From Arenimonas sp. (lineage in GTDB: Bacteria > Pseudomonadota > Alphaproteobacteria > Rhizobiales > Rhizobiaceae): a stretch of 64,000 nt of DNA. The stretch is from positions 46,001 through 110,000 of the forward strand of contig JAIBEK010000032.1 of assembly GCA_019459145.1 (NCBI GenBank), read 5' to 3'. Positions within the stretch are counted from its first letter, which is position 1. Each line of letters starts with the position of its first letter. The position numbers and the translations under genes were made by a program. The notes under the pieces are model-generated. The model ran no database searches. It was not told where the DNA came from and saw nothing but the letters and a program-made list of their open reading frames with translations. Positions 52,817-61,545 of this stretch are shown here, piece by piece.

Positions 52817-55800
52817 TCATGACAGTGCCTCTTTCGCTTTTGCACGGGTTGTAAGCTTCCGAACGATCACGAAGAAGGACGGCACGAAGAAGATGCCAAG
52901 CGCGGTTGCGGCCAGCATGCCGCCAAGCACGCCGATACCGATCGAGTTCTGCGCCGCCGAACCGGCACCCGTGGCGACGGCCAGGGGCACGACGCCGAGG
53001 ATGAAGGCGAGCGAGGTCATGATGATCGGGCGCAGGCGCAGGCGTGCGGCCTCGAGCGTTGCATCCATGAGGTCCGCTCCCTGAGCCATGCGATCCCGGG
53101 CGAACTCGACGATCAGGATGGCGTTCTTCGCGGCAAGGCCGATGGTCGTCAGCAGTCCGACCTTGAAGTAGACGTCATTGGCCTGGTCGAAGAAGTAGGC
53201 GGCGGCAAGCGCGCCGAGCACGCCGACCGGCACGGCCATGATGACCGAGAACGGAATCGACCAGCTCTCGTACAGGGCCGCGAGGCACAGGAAGACGATC
53301 AGGATGGACAGGGCGTAGAGCATCGGAGCCTGCGACCCGGAAAGGCGTTCCTGGTAGGAAATGCCCTGCCAGGCGACGGAATATCCGCCTTCCAGGCCTG
53401 CCGTCAGGCGCTCCATCTCGTCCATCGCGTCGCCGGAACTGATACCAGCACCCGCCGCGCCCTCGAGCGAGATGGCACTGGTGCCGTTATAGCGCGCCAA
53501 GGTGGGCGGGCCGCCGACCCAGGATACCTGGCTGAAGGCCGAGAAGGGGACCATCTCGCCAACCGTGTTGCGGGCATACCAGTGACCGAGGTCGTCCGGC
53601 TGCATGCGGTAGGGTGCGTCGCCCTGGACGTAGACCGGCTTCAATTCGTTGTTGAGGGTGAAGTCGTTGACGTCGCGGCCGGCGAAAATCGTCGACAGCA
53701 TGGAATTGACGGTCGCGAGATCGACGCCCATCGCCCCCATCTTTTCCTGATCGAGCAGGATCTTCAGCTGGCTTTCGGCATCCGGGCTGTTGGAGCGCAG
53801 CGAACTGACCTTGGCATTGGTGGCGCCCAGTCCGATCAGCTGCTTGGAGGCGGCAGTCAAGGCCTCGGTGCCGGTATTGCCGCTGTCGACCAGATACATG
53901 GAGAAGCCGCTGGAGGTGCCGAGGCCGGGAATGGCCGGCGGCTGGAGCGGGAAGACCATGGCGTCACGGAGCGTGAAGAAATAGCCCATCGCCCGCTGCA
54001 CGATTGCGGAGGCGGCGAGTTCGGGCGCGGTGCGTTCATCGAAGTCCTTGAGCTTGGCGAAGACGAGTGCGTAGTTCTGGCCCTGGCCGACAAAGCTGAA
54101 GCCGGACACGGCGAAGACGTCCTGAATGGCATCCTTTTCCTTCTCGAGGTAATAGTCCTCGATCTTCTTGATGACCTCTTCCGTGCGCGCCGTCGTTGCA
54201 CCGTTGGGCAATTGCACGATCGTCATCAGGACACCCTGGTCTTCCTGCGGGAGGAAGGAGCTCGGCATCCGCATGAAGATCCAGGCGCAGCCACCAATGA
54301 CCAAGACGAACATCAGCATGACGCGCATCGGGCGTTTCAGCAGGTAGCCGATGCTCGACACATAGCCGTTGGTGGTCCGGTCGAAGTTGCGGTTGAACCA
54401 GGCACCGAGACCGCGGTGTTCCTTGTTATGATCGATCGGCTTCAGCATGGTGGCGCAGAGCGCCGGCGTCAGCACGATGGCGACGACTGCGGAAAGCAGC
54501 ATGGCCGACACGATGGTGATGGAGAACTGGCGGTAGATGATCCCGGTCGAGCCGCCGAAGAACGCCATCGGAATGAACACCGCGGTCAGCACGAGAGCGA
54601 TACCGATGATTGCGCCGGTGATTTCGCCCATCGACTTCTCGGTCGCCTCAAGCGGAGACAGTCCTTCCTCGGACATGATGCGCTCGACGTTCTCGACGAC
54701 GACGATCGCGTCGTCGACCAGCAGGCCGATGGCGAGAACCATGGCGAACATGGTCAACGTGTTGATCGAGTAACCGGTCAGCGCGAGGATCCCGAAGGTT
54801 CCAAGCAGGACCACGGGCACGGCGATCATCGGAATGAGCGTGGCGCGAAGGTTCTGCAGGAAGATCAGCAGGACGAAGAAGACCAGTACGATCGCCTCGA
54901 TCAGCGTGTGGACGACCTTCTCGATCGACAGCTGAACAAAGGGCGAGGTGTCGTACGGATAGGTGATGATCACGTTCTCCGGCAGCGAAGGAGCAACTTT
55001 CGCCAGAGCGGTCTTGACGCGTTCGGCCGTGTCGAGCGCGTTTGCGCCCGTCGCCAGGTTGACCGCAAAGCCGGTCGCGGGATTGCGGTTGGAGCGCGTG
55101 TTGGTCGAATAGCTCTCCTGACCAATTTCGATGCGGGCGACGTCGCTCAGGCGCACCGTGGCGCCGTCGGTTTCGACCTTCAGGATGATGGATTCGAAAT
55201 CCGATACGTTCTGCAACTGGCTCTGCGCCGTTACCGTCACATTCAGCTGCTGGCCGGCCGCGACCGGCTGGTTGCCCAGCGAGCCGACGGAGACCTGGGT
55301 GTTCTGGGCTTGAATGGCGCTGGTGACATCGGTGGGGGTCAGCTGGAACTTGTTGAGCCTGAACGGGTCCAACCAGACGCGCATGGCGTAGCCGGTGCCG
55401 AAGACTTCGATGCTGCCGACGCCTTCGAGCCGCTTGATCTGGTCCTCGATCTGCGAGGAGAAGATATCGCCGAGCACGACCGGCATGCGGGCGCCGTCCG
55501 TCGATACCAGCGCGCCGACGAGCAGAATGCTCGACGTCGAACGGGTGACGGAAATGCCGGCCGACTGAACCACGTCGGGAAGCTGCGACTGAACGAGCTG
55601 CAGCTTGTTCTGCACCTGGACCTGCGCGATGTCCGGTTCGACGCTGTTGCCGAAGGTCAGCGTCACGGAGGCTCTGCCGGTGCTCGACGAAGAGGTCATG
55701 TAGGTCAGGTCGTCGAGACCGGTCATGCCGTCCTCGATGATCGACGTCACCGATTTTTCGACCGTCTCGGCGCTGGCGCCGTTGTAGGTCGCGGAAATGC

Positions 55801-55930
55801 GCACGGTGGTCGGTGCGATTTCAGGATATTGCGAAATGGAAAGGGTTGAAATCGCCAGAGCCCCGCCCAGCATGATCACGATCGCGATCACCCAGGCAAA
55901 GATTGGACGACGAATAAAGAACTTGGCCAT
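52817..55930 (-). CDS. RND multidrug efflux permease (AcrB/HAE1 family)
   Basis: A 1037-residue inner-membrane drug/proton antiporter with twelve helices and two large periplasmic loops. It starts AKFFIRRPIFAWVIAIVIML. The proton-relay Asp pair is in LLVDDAIVVVENVERIM, and TGSTGIIYRQFS-like and GLAAKNAILIVEFARD segments mark the two halves. Length and motifs fit the hydrophobic/amphiphilic efflux group (AcrB, MexB, BepE, SmeB). The adaptor gene is 41 bases upstream on the same strand. Confidence 0.95.
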   Translation of the reverse strand: MAKFFIRRPIFAWVIAIVIMLGGALAISTLSISQYPEIAPTTVRISATYNGASAETVEKSVTSIIEDGMTGLDDLTYMTSSSSTGRASVTLTFGNSVEPDIAQVQVQNKLQLVQSQLPDVVQSAGISVTRSTSSILLVGALVSTDGARMPVVLGDIFSSQIEDQIKRLEGVGSIEVFGTGYAMRVWLDPFRLNKFQLTPTDVTSAIQAQNTQVSVGSLGNQPVAAGQQLNVTVTAQSQLQNVSDFESIILKVETDGATVRLSDVARIEIGQESYSTNTRSNRNPATGFAVNLATGANALDTAERVKTALAKVAPSLPENVIITYPYDTSPFVQLSIEKVVHTLIEAIVLVFFVLLIFLQNLRATLIPMIAVPVVLLGTFGILALTGYSINTLTMFAMVLAIGLLVDDAIVVVENVERIMSEEGLSPLEATEKSMGEITGAIIGIALVLTAVFIPMAFFGGSTGIIYRQFSITIVSAMLLSAVVAIVLTPALCATMLKPIDHNKEHRGLGAWFNRNFDRTTNGYVSSIGYLLKRPMRVMLMFVLVIGGCAWIFMRMPSSFLPQEDQGVLMTIVQLPNGATTARTEEVIKKIEDYYLEKEKDAIQDVFAVSGFSFVGQGQNYALVFAKLKDFDERTAPELAASAIVQRAMGYFFTLRDAMVFPLQPPAIPGLGTSSGFSMYLVDSGNTGTEALTAASKQLIGLGATNAKVSSLRSNSPDAESQLKILLDQEKMGAMGVDLATVNSMLSTIFAGRDVNDFTLNNELKPVYVQGDAPYRMQPDDLGHWYARNTVGEMVPFSAFSQVSWVGGPPTLARYNGTSAISLEGAAGAGISSGDAMDEMERLTAGLEGGYSVAWQGISYQERLSGSQAPMLYALSILIVFLCLAALYESWSIPFSVIMAVPVGVLGALAAAYFFDQANDVYFKVGLLTTIGLAAKNAILIVEFARDRMAQGADLMDATLEAARLRLRPIIMTSLAFILGVVPLAVATGAGSAAQNSIGIGVLGGMLAATALGIFFVPSFFVIVRKLTTRAKAKEALS

Positions 55931-55971
55931 TGGTTACCCCTTAGCGCCTTTGTACTGCCTGCCGCGCCCGT

Positions 55972-57180
55972 TCAGGGTTTTGCGGCCGGGGTTGCTTCCG
56001 GTGCCTTCGGCGTTTCAACAACGAAGCCCTTGTCGTCGATGGTCGCTTCGACCGGGGCGACCTTGGCGCCGTCGCCGATCCATTGGAACCCGTCGACGAT
56101 CAGCTTGTCGCCGTCAGCGATCCCTTCCGTTACCAGCCAGTTGTTGCCGGATACGGTGCTTTCGGCGAAGGTGCGCGTCTGCACGACATTCTCGGCATTG
56201 ACGAACTTGGCGGTCAGTTCTCCACGCGCATCGCGGTTGGCGGCGCGTTGCGGAATGAGATAGCCGTTCTCCGTACCGACCGTCACCGAGGCGCGGACAT
56301 ACATGCCCGGCAGGATGAGGTTGTCCGGATTGTCGAACACGGCACGGATCGAATAGGTGCCGGTGGTCTCACTGACGGCCATTTCCGACATGTCGAGTTT
56401 GCCGACATGCGGGTATTCAATGCCGTCCTCGAGCGTCAGCTTGATATCGGCGGTTTCGCCGCCGTCGCTCATCCGGCCCGCCGCGATCGCCTCTTTCAGG
56501 CGCAGCAGGTTGGCACTGGATTCGGTGAGTTCGATATAGATCGGATCGAGACGGCGCAGCGTGGTGAGCGCATCGGTCTGGTTGGCCGTCACGACATTGC
56601 CGATGGAAAATTTCGACACGCTGGTGACGCCCTCGAAGGGGGCGTGGATTTCCGTCAGGTCGAGGTTGATCTGTGCGGCGTTGAGCGACGCCTTGGCCTC
56701 GGCGACGTCCGCCTTTGCCTGCAAGAGGGTGACCTTGGCATTTTCGAATTCGATCTGGGTGGCGCCGCTGCCGACCAATCGCTCATAGCGGGCAAGGTTG
56801 GCCTCGGCGCTCGGAACGCCGGCCTCGGCCTTGGCGAGGCTTGCCTCTGCCTGGGCGACCTGGGCGCGGTAGGTGTCGTCCTCGATCTTGTAGAGGAGGG
56901 TGCCCTCCTTGACTTCATTGCCTTCCTTGAAGGCGATTTCCTTGATGATGCCGCTGACGCGGGGACGAATTTCGGCGACCTGGAAGGCCGCCGCGCGTCC
57001 GGGCAAAAGCGAGGTCAGCGGTTGCTCCGCCTTTTTCATGACGACGACGCTGACCGGTGACGGTGGGCGTTCGGCCCCGGCGCCCGCGGGCGCCTGGCTT
57101 GCGGTGTCGGCATCGTTGCAGCCCGCCAGTGCGGCGGAGAGCAGCAGAAGGGCCGTGGTCAGCTTAAAGTGTCTTTTCAT
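55972..57180 (-). CDS. RND efflux periplasmic adaptor (AcrA type)
   Basis: A 402-residue membrane-fusion lipoprotein; the lipobox is LAGC with Cys21. The barrel-sandwich (PRVSGIIKEIAFKEGNEVKEG), an alpha hairpin (about 100-170) and the beta-barrel (ITLTLEDGIEYPHVGKLD-like) follow, ending with an Ala/Pro-rich tail. It bridges the RND permease and the outer-membrane channel. It leads the three-gene pump operon and lies downstream of a TetR gene, with two inverted repeats in the gap. Confidence 0.92.
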   Translation of the reverse strand: MKRHFKLTTALLLLSAALAGCNDADTASQAPAGAGAERPPSPVSVVVMKKAEQPLTSLLPGRAAAFQVAEIRPRVSGIIKEIAFKEGNEVKEGTLLYKIEDDTYRAQVAQAEASLAKAEAGVPSAEANLARYERLVGSGATQIEFENAKVTLLQAKADVAEAKASLNAAQINLDLTEIHAPFEGVTSVSKFSIGNVVTANQTDALTTLRRLDPIYIELTESSANLLRLKEAIAAGRMSDGGETADIKLTLEDGIEYPHVGKLDMSEMAVSETTGTYSIRAVFDNPDNLILPGMYVRASVTVGTENGYLIPQRAANRDARGELTAKFVNAENVVQTRTFAESTVSGNNWLVTEGIADGDKLIVDGFQWIGDGAKVAPVEATIDDKGFVVETPKAPEATPAAKP

Positions 57181-57246
57181 TGTCGTTTCCGGGTCATCAA
57201 TGGGGCGGGACAGTCTAGCGCTATAGCATCACGGGCCGCTACGGAA

Positions 57247-57262
57247 ATTAACTCTTGTTAAT
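57247..57262. promoter_or_regulatory. palindrome upstream of the RND adaptor gene
   Basis: ATTAAC-TCTT-GTTAAT, a 16-base dyad 67 bases before the adaptor start, in an A/T-rich patch. Size and position suit a TetR-type operator overlapping the pump promoter. Confidence 0.5.
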
Positions 57263-57313
57263 CAACCGACGAGCCGCAGGATGGAGCACAGGAATAAAAG
57301 TCTGGCATCAATC

Positions 57314-57347
57314 GCCAAGTGACGTATTCAAGTTATCGTCACTTGGC
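57314..57347. promoter_or_regulatory. 11-base inverted repeat overlapping the TetR gene end
   Basis: GCCAAGTGACG-N12-CGTCACTTGGC, perfect in both arms, covering the TetR stop codon. On the minus strand it is followed by GATTGATGCC, without a T-run. It may be a weak terminator between tetR and the pump genes or a second regulator site. Confidence 0.5.
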
Positions 57348-58013
57348 AAGAGGGTTTTGCAGCGCAGCATTAATGAGCGCGACGACATCTTCGCAGCGTG
57401 TTGCCAATATGTCAGCCTTTTCGTTTGCGATCATGACCGGATGCAAAACGCAGCTGAGGGCGAGAAAGGCCGAGTTCGCGGCCTTGCTGCTATTGGCAAT
57501 CGTGTAACTGCCTTCCGCAATGCCGTCTTCGATGATGGTGGTCAGATCACCAAGCAGTCGGTCCCGATAGCGATGGCCGCACTGCAGATCCTCCTTGGCT
57601 GTCAGGAGCACCATCTCGAACAGGTAGGGATTTTCCGCCAGGTCGCGCAGATGACTGTCCATCAGCCGCTTGACGAAGTCGAACAGACGCTCCGGGGCCG
57701 GCTTGGTCGCCTCCAGGCCACCGAGGCGGTCGATCATCTTCTCTATATGACGCGCCGAAATCGCGTCGACGAGATTGGTTTTCGAGTGGAAATGCTTGAA
57801 GACGTTGGCGGGCGACATGCCAAGCGCGGTAGCGATGTCGGCGATGGCGACACTTGCATAGCCACGGGTGCGAAAAAGGCGGTCGGCCGTGGTGAGGATG
57901 TCCTCGCGCGTTTCCTCGGCCGGTCGGCGCAGGCGGCGCAAGGGCGCGCGCGCGGTGCAGTCGCTCGTCGGGTCGGCCTTTGTCGATCTTGCCTTTTCGC
58001 GCGCGATGGGCAC
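57339..58013 (-). CDS. TetR-family regulator of the RND pump
   Basis: A 224-residue repressor with an N-terminal basic tail of about 30 residues and a TetR HTH (about 35-80: TREDILTTADRLFRTRGYASV, then ALGMSPANVFKHFHSKTNL). The C-terminal ligand domain is TetR_C-like and contains two Cys. It is encoded directly upstream of the adaptor gene on the same strand. By analogy with SmeR/AcrR it should repress the pump until a toxic ligand binds. It follows purC by only six bases. Confidence 0.88.
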   Translation of the reverse strand: MPIAREKARSTKADPTSDCTARAPLRRLRRPAEETREDILTTADRLFRTRGYASVAIADIATALGMSPANVFKHFHSKTNLVDAISARHIEKMIDRLGGLEATKPAPERLFDFVKRLMDSHLRDLAENPYLFEMVLLTAKEDLQCGHRYRDRLLGDLTTIIEDGIAEGSYTIANSSKAANSAFLALSCVLHPVMIANEKADILATRCEDVVALINAALQNPLAK

Positions 58014-58019
58014 GGTCGG

Positions 58020-58970
58020 TCAACTCCCGGGAAAGTAGGGGGCGAGGTTCATGCGGACGCGGTCACGCGGGGTTTCGCCGCGATCATCCGGCTCGAACCT
58101 GAGCCCGGTGATGGTCTCGTAGGCCTTTATATAGACCTTGGAGGTCTCCTCGACCAGTTCCGCCGGAATTTCGGGGATCTCGTCCTTGTAGGGATCGCAG
58201 CGCTCGGCAACCCAAGCGCGGACGAAATCCTTGTCGAAGCTCGCTGGGCGCTCGCCGTTTTCAAAACTCTGGCGATAGCTGTCGGCGATCCAGTAGCGGC
58301 TGCTGTCCGGGGTGTGGATCTCGTCGGCGAGCAGAATATTGCCATCCGCATCGGTGCCGAATTCATACTTGGTATCGACGAGGATCAGGCCGCGTGTGGC
58401 GGCGATCTCCTGTCCGCGGGCGAACAGGGCGAGCGCATAGCGCGAAACGGTGTCCCATTGTTCCTGGGTGAGCAGGCCTTCCGAGACGATCTGTTCGGCG
58501 CTCAGCGGTTCGTCGTGACCGCCGTCGAAGGCCTTGCTCGTCGGAGTGATGATCGGTTCGGGCAGGATCTGGTTGTCCCGCAGGCCGTCCGGCAAAGTGA
58601 TGCCGTACATCTTGCGCTCGCCCTTCTTGTAAAGCGTCAGGACCGAGGTCCCGGTGGTGCCGGCGAGATAGCCGCGCACGACGATCTCGACCGGAAGGAT
58701 GTCCAGCCGCTTGCCGACCACGACATTCGGGTCGGGATAGGCGACGACGTGATTGGGGCATATGTCGGCCGTTTCCTCGAACCAGTAGCGCGCCGTCTGG
58801 GTCAGCACCTGTCCCTTGTAGGGAATGCAGGTCAGGATCCGGTCGAAGGCGCTCAGCCGGTCGGTCGAGATGATGATGCGGTTGCCGTCCGGCAGGTCGT
58901 AGTTTTCGCGCACCTTGCCGCGATAATAGTTCGGCAGTTCGGGGAAGTGGGCTTCGGAGAGAATGCGCAA
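58020..58970 (-). CDS. purC: phosphoribosylaminoimidazole-succinocarboxamide synthase
   Basis: About 316 residues; joins CAIR and aspartate in purine synthesis. SAICAR synthase signatures are [46 protein letters not shown] and [11 protein letters not shown]. It is the longer (about 310-residue) form, whereas rhizobia also carry a short form near purSQL. No ATG fits the expected N-terminus; TTG at 58970 gives [13 protein letters not shown] with AAAGGG eight bases upstream and is preferred. An ATG about 40 codons earlier is possible but gives non-conserved sequence. Confidence 0.88.
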   Translation of the reverse strand: MRILSEAHFPELPNYYRGKVRENYDLPDGNRIIISTDRLSAFDRILTCIPYKGQVLTQTARYWFEETADICPNHVVAYPDPNVVVGKRLDILPVEIVVRGYLAGTTGTSVLTLYKKGERKMYGITLPDGLRDNQILPEPIITPTSKAFDGGHDEPLSAEQIVSEGLLTQEQWDTVSRYALALFARGQEIAATRGLILVDTKYEFGTDADGNILLADEIHTPDSSRYWIADSYRQSFENGERPASFDKDFVRAWVAERCDPYKDEIPEIPAELVEETSKVYIKAYETITGLRFEPDDRGETPRDRVRMNLAPYFPGS

Positions 58971-59093
58971 CGGCGTTACCCTTTGATCAGCGGGTCGAAA
59001 CGGCGGATGTAACTGCCGGACCGGAATTTCGCGCCGACCGGAACTCGAGCCGGCGGCTTCTGTAAGGCCGGTATCGCAAGCCGGCATCTTTTT

Positions 59094-59129
59094 CAAAGAA
59101 AAAAGCGCGTGACCTCAGGCCACGCGCTT
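59094..59129 (-). terminator. rho-independent terminator after cbiM
   Basis: Nine-pair stem AAGCGCGTG / CACGCGCTT with a nine-base loop, followed on the minus strand by TTTTCTTTG. It lies 36 bases beyond the cbiM stop. Confidence 0.85.
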
Positions 59130-59165
59130 CGCAACGTCATTCTCGTGGAGCCGCTTGACGGGCCA

Positions 59166-59819
59166 TCAGGCGAAGGTCAGGCGGTTCACTTCGGTCATGC
59201 GCGAAACAAGACCGTTCGAGCGAAGGCCCTTGATAATCGACACGACCGAGAAGGTGATCACGGCCTCGGCGACGAAGACCGGGAAGTAGGCGGCGACCCA
59301 GGTTGCCCAGTCGGCAAGAGCAAAGCTGTCATTCGAGATCATCAGCCAGAAACCGACCATGGCGGAAACGCCGGCATAGTAGACGGCATCGATACGCAGG
59401 ACCTTGCCGAGGCTGAAGCGGTCGCGCAGGTTCGCGTCGAACAGGCGGCGGCCGAAGCTGTAATGCGCGGCTACCATCGGGATCATCAAGGACAGAGCGT
59501 TGACGCCGAGATGCGGGATATCGCCCGGCTCGAACAGGAAAGCCTGCAGCACCAGGCCAAGCGCGAAGCCGAGCATGGCCGGCGCGAAGCCGAACAGCAT
59601 GTAGATGGTCGTGGCGCCGATAAGGTGGAGCTCGGAGGGGCCGACCGGCAGGTGCCAGATCTGCATCATGGCCGAGAAGCCGACAGCGGCCAGGATGGCC
59701 TTCGGCACGACCAGCGGATTCTTAACGATCGCCGGGAGCTGGGCGGCGACGAGGGCGAGGGCGGCTGCGTTCGCGAGCGCGAGGCGCGCCGGATCGATGA
59801 TTCCAACTTCGATATGCAT
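59166..59819 (-). CDS. cbiM: CbiM-type energy-coupling-factor permease
   Basis: A 217-residue membrane protein of the CbiM/NikM family, which binds cobalt or nickel through its N-terminal residues; His2 (MHIEVGIID) is present. About six helices follow, with MMQIWHLPVGPSELHLIGATT and HLGVNALSLMIPMVAAH being family landmarks. The usual partners CbiN, CbiQ and CbiO are not in the window. A cobalamin riboswitch in its leader argues for cobalt uptake for B12 synthesis. AAAGGAA precedes the ATG. Confidence 0.87.
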   Translation of the reverse strand: MHIEVGIIDPARLALANAAALALVAAQLPAIVKNPLVVPKAILAAVGFSAMMQIWHLPVGPSELHLIGATTIYMLFGFAPAMLGFALGLVLQAFLFEPGDIPHLGVNALSLMIPMVAAHYSFGRRLFDANLRDRFSLGKVLRIDAVYYAGVSAMVGFWLMISNDSFALADWATWVAAYFPVFVAEAVITFSVVSIIKGLRSNGLVSRMTEVNRLTFA

Positions 59820-59884
59820 TTGTCATTCCTTTCATCCGCGCCCACCGCGCGGTTTTTCGGTGGATGCCGCTTTCGCGGCGCGTG

Positions 59885-60080
59885 CGATGGCAGGTCTCCT
59901 GGCTCACGGGTCTCGGCTCGGTCCGCCTTATCAGCCGTTTCGGGCCAATGGCATGCTGGACGTCGCTCGCCGTTTACAGTTGCGGGGGCAGCCACGGTTT
60001 CGGCCCCTGATGGGTAGTCCTCACCGTATTCCCTCTTCGTCCGCCTCTCCGTTCGGTTTGGCGGAACCATCACGATCACA
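59885..60080 (-). promoter_or_regulatory. cobalamin (adenosylcobalamin) riboswitch of cbiM
   Basis: Read on the minus strand, the leader shows the ordered core of the B12 element: a 5' stem starting GGTTCCGCC, then AGAGGGAA, GGTGAGGACTACCC, the highly conserved GCTGCCCCCGCAACTGTAA, and the closing B12 box GCCAGGAGACCTGCC at 59889-59903. The end of the element is about 65 bases before cbiM. Family knowledge: binding of cobalamin represses the downstream gene. Confidence 0.93.
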
Positions 60081-60089
60081 CTAATAGGA

Positions 60090-60209
60090 TCATTGGGGGA
60101 CACATGTCCAGAAGCGCCATGAGCTTTGCCACGCTTCACCGGTTTCGGCGCGCTTCAAGGCGTCGATGGCTTGCCGGACGTAGTCCTCGCCACTTTTGGC
60201 TAATGTCAT
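60090..60209 (-). CDS. possible 39-residue protein upstream of the B12 riboswitch
   Basis: A short reading frame starting MTLAKSGEDYVRQAIDAL and ending TCVPQ. The first 25 residues would form an amphipathic helix. It ends about ten bases before the riboswitch begins and has only a weak ribosome site (GCGGCAAA). It may be a real small protein, a decayed gene end or chance. I do not recognise it. Confidence 0.25.
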   Translation of the reverse strand: MTLAKSGEDYVRQAIDALKRAETGEAWQSSWRFWTCVPQ

Positions 60210-60291
60210 TTTGCCGCATTGCTGCCCACCGCCTCAGTCAGTAGGGGTGACGAATGTCAAGATTTTGCACACCCCCGGGAAGGATGAAGTG

Positions 60292-60507
60292 ATGATTGCA
60301 CGGATGATTTACCGAGTGCCGTTGATCGGTTGGATGCTGAAGGAGGCGGTCGTCGGACCGACCACCGCAAAGGTGTTGTTCGTTGTCAACCTGCTGTTGG
60401 TCTGGTTGCTCGCGATCCTCGCCTTCGGCTATCCTGCCATCATTCTTCCCGCACTGGCAGCGGTGCCCACCATGTTCGTGATTCTGATCCTGATCACCAA
60501 GGGGTAA
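60292..60507 (+). CDS. small membrane protein of unknown function
   Basis: A 71-residue protein with two hydrophobic helices (TTAKVLFVVNLLLVWLLAIL and YPAIILPALAAVPTMFVILI) joined by a short turn, ending ITKG. An amphipathic N-terminus (MIYRVPLIGWMLKEAV) precedes them. AAGGATG lies before the ATG; an upstream start in the same frame is non-coding. I do not recognise a family. It converges on the AraC gene. Confidence 0.6.
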   Translation: MIARMIYRVPLIGWMLKEAVVGPTTAKVLFVVNLLLVWLLAILAFGYPAIILPALAAVPTMFVILILITKG

Positions 60508-60546
60508 AATCCCGGCGCGGCGGGTCGACCACTCTCGGAGCGTTGC

Positions 60547-61425
60547 TCACGGCCAATCGGCATAGGTTGCCGCAAAGGTTCCGCGCTTTTCGTCACCGGT
60601 AAACCGGGTCCGCCGACGATAGGCGGCTGGAGGCAGGCCTGTCTGGCGTTTGAAAAAATGACTGAAAGAGGTGGCATCGCGGAAGCCGAGCGTATCCGCG
60701 ATCTCCTGAACGCTGCGCGTTGAGCGCTCGAGGTGGAGCGTTGCCTCGCGCGTTAGCCGTTCGTGGACGAGTTGCAGCGGCGCACGGCCCGTCGTGCGTC
60801 GACAGATGTCGTGCAGGCGGTCCGGGGTGATGCCGAGATCGTCCGCATAGGTGGCGATCGATCGCTGACTGCGGAAATGACGCTCGACCAGTTGACGGAA
60901 GCGGAAGAGTAGATTTGTCGAGCCCGGTTCGTCCGCGGGCATAAAATGGTCGGGAAGCGCCAATCGGCAGGTCTCGATCAGGATCAGGGTCAAGAACGCT
61001 TCGGCAGCCGCGCGGGCATCGCCGGCTTCCTCGTCTCTTTCTCGGGCAAGGCCGGCGAGCAGCGGCGCAAGGCGCGCCATATGGCGCCGCTCGACAAGGA
61101 TCGCCCGAGGCTCGGCGGACAGAATGCTGCCCAAAAGCTCTCCGTTCACCGGGATGCGCTCCTCGATATCAAAGCGCGCAAGGCCGATCAACGAGGCGTT
61201 CGATCCGGCTTCGATGAGGAGTTTTGTCTGGCCGGAACCGGGCAGGAAGGCGAGGCAGGGGGCTTGCCAAGCGTGGTTGCCGGTGGCGCGTTCGCCGCTG
61301 ACCTTGCCGCTCTCGACGAACAGCAGGTGGCCGAGCGTCTGGGGGCCGGAGGCTAGCTGTAGGGTGCGCGGCGCAAGCGCTGGCTCGAAGCGGCGAAAAT
61401 CGACGTCCCCCTTCGCACGGTCCAT
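60547..61425 (-). CDS. AraC-family transcriptional regulator
   Basis: A 292-residue protein with an N-terminal cupin-like or helical sensing part (1-180) and a C-terminal AraC double HTH (about 190-285): IATYADDLGITPDRLHDICRR and the second helix pair VQEIADTLGFRDATSFSHFFKR, with the signature end TGLPPAAYRR. It is divergent from two aldehyde dehydrogenase genes and probably activates them in response to an aromatic or aldehyde-related compound (inference). An ATG 22 codons earlier is possible. Confidence 0.87.
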   Translation of the reverse strand: MDRAKGDVDFRRFEPALAPRTLQLASGPQTLGHLLFVESGKVSGERATGNHAWQAPCLAFLPGSGQTKLLIEAGSNASLIGLARFDIEERIPVNGELLGSILSAEPRAILVERRHMARLAPLLAGLARERDEEAGDARAAAEAFLTLILIETCRLALPDHFMPADEPGSTNLLFRFRQLVERHFRSQRSIATYADDLGITPDRLHDICRRTTGRAPLQLVHERLTREATLHLERSTRSVQEIADTLGFRDATSFSHFFKRQTGLPPAAYRRRTRFTGDEKRGTFAATYADWP

Positions 61426-61545
61426 CGCCTTATCCCTGTCGAACGGTTTCCCGGAAAATCGCAAGATAAACCCAATTATTCGCATTCTCAAGGCGCGCCC
61501 GGGCGGCTAGTCTGTTTCGGCCTTTGGGAGGAGGCTCGGGAAGGC

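Noticed and set aside
53582..55849. 755-codon open frame opposite the RND permease
   Set aside because: Shadow of a well-conserved transporter gene; the translated sequence is rich in Asp, Arg, Gln and His with no motif.
57255..59012. 585-codon plus-strand frame across tetR and purC
   Set aside because: Lies opposite two recognised genes and has no family features.
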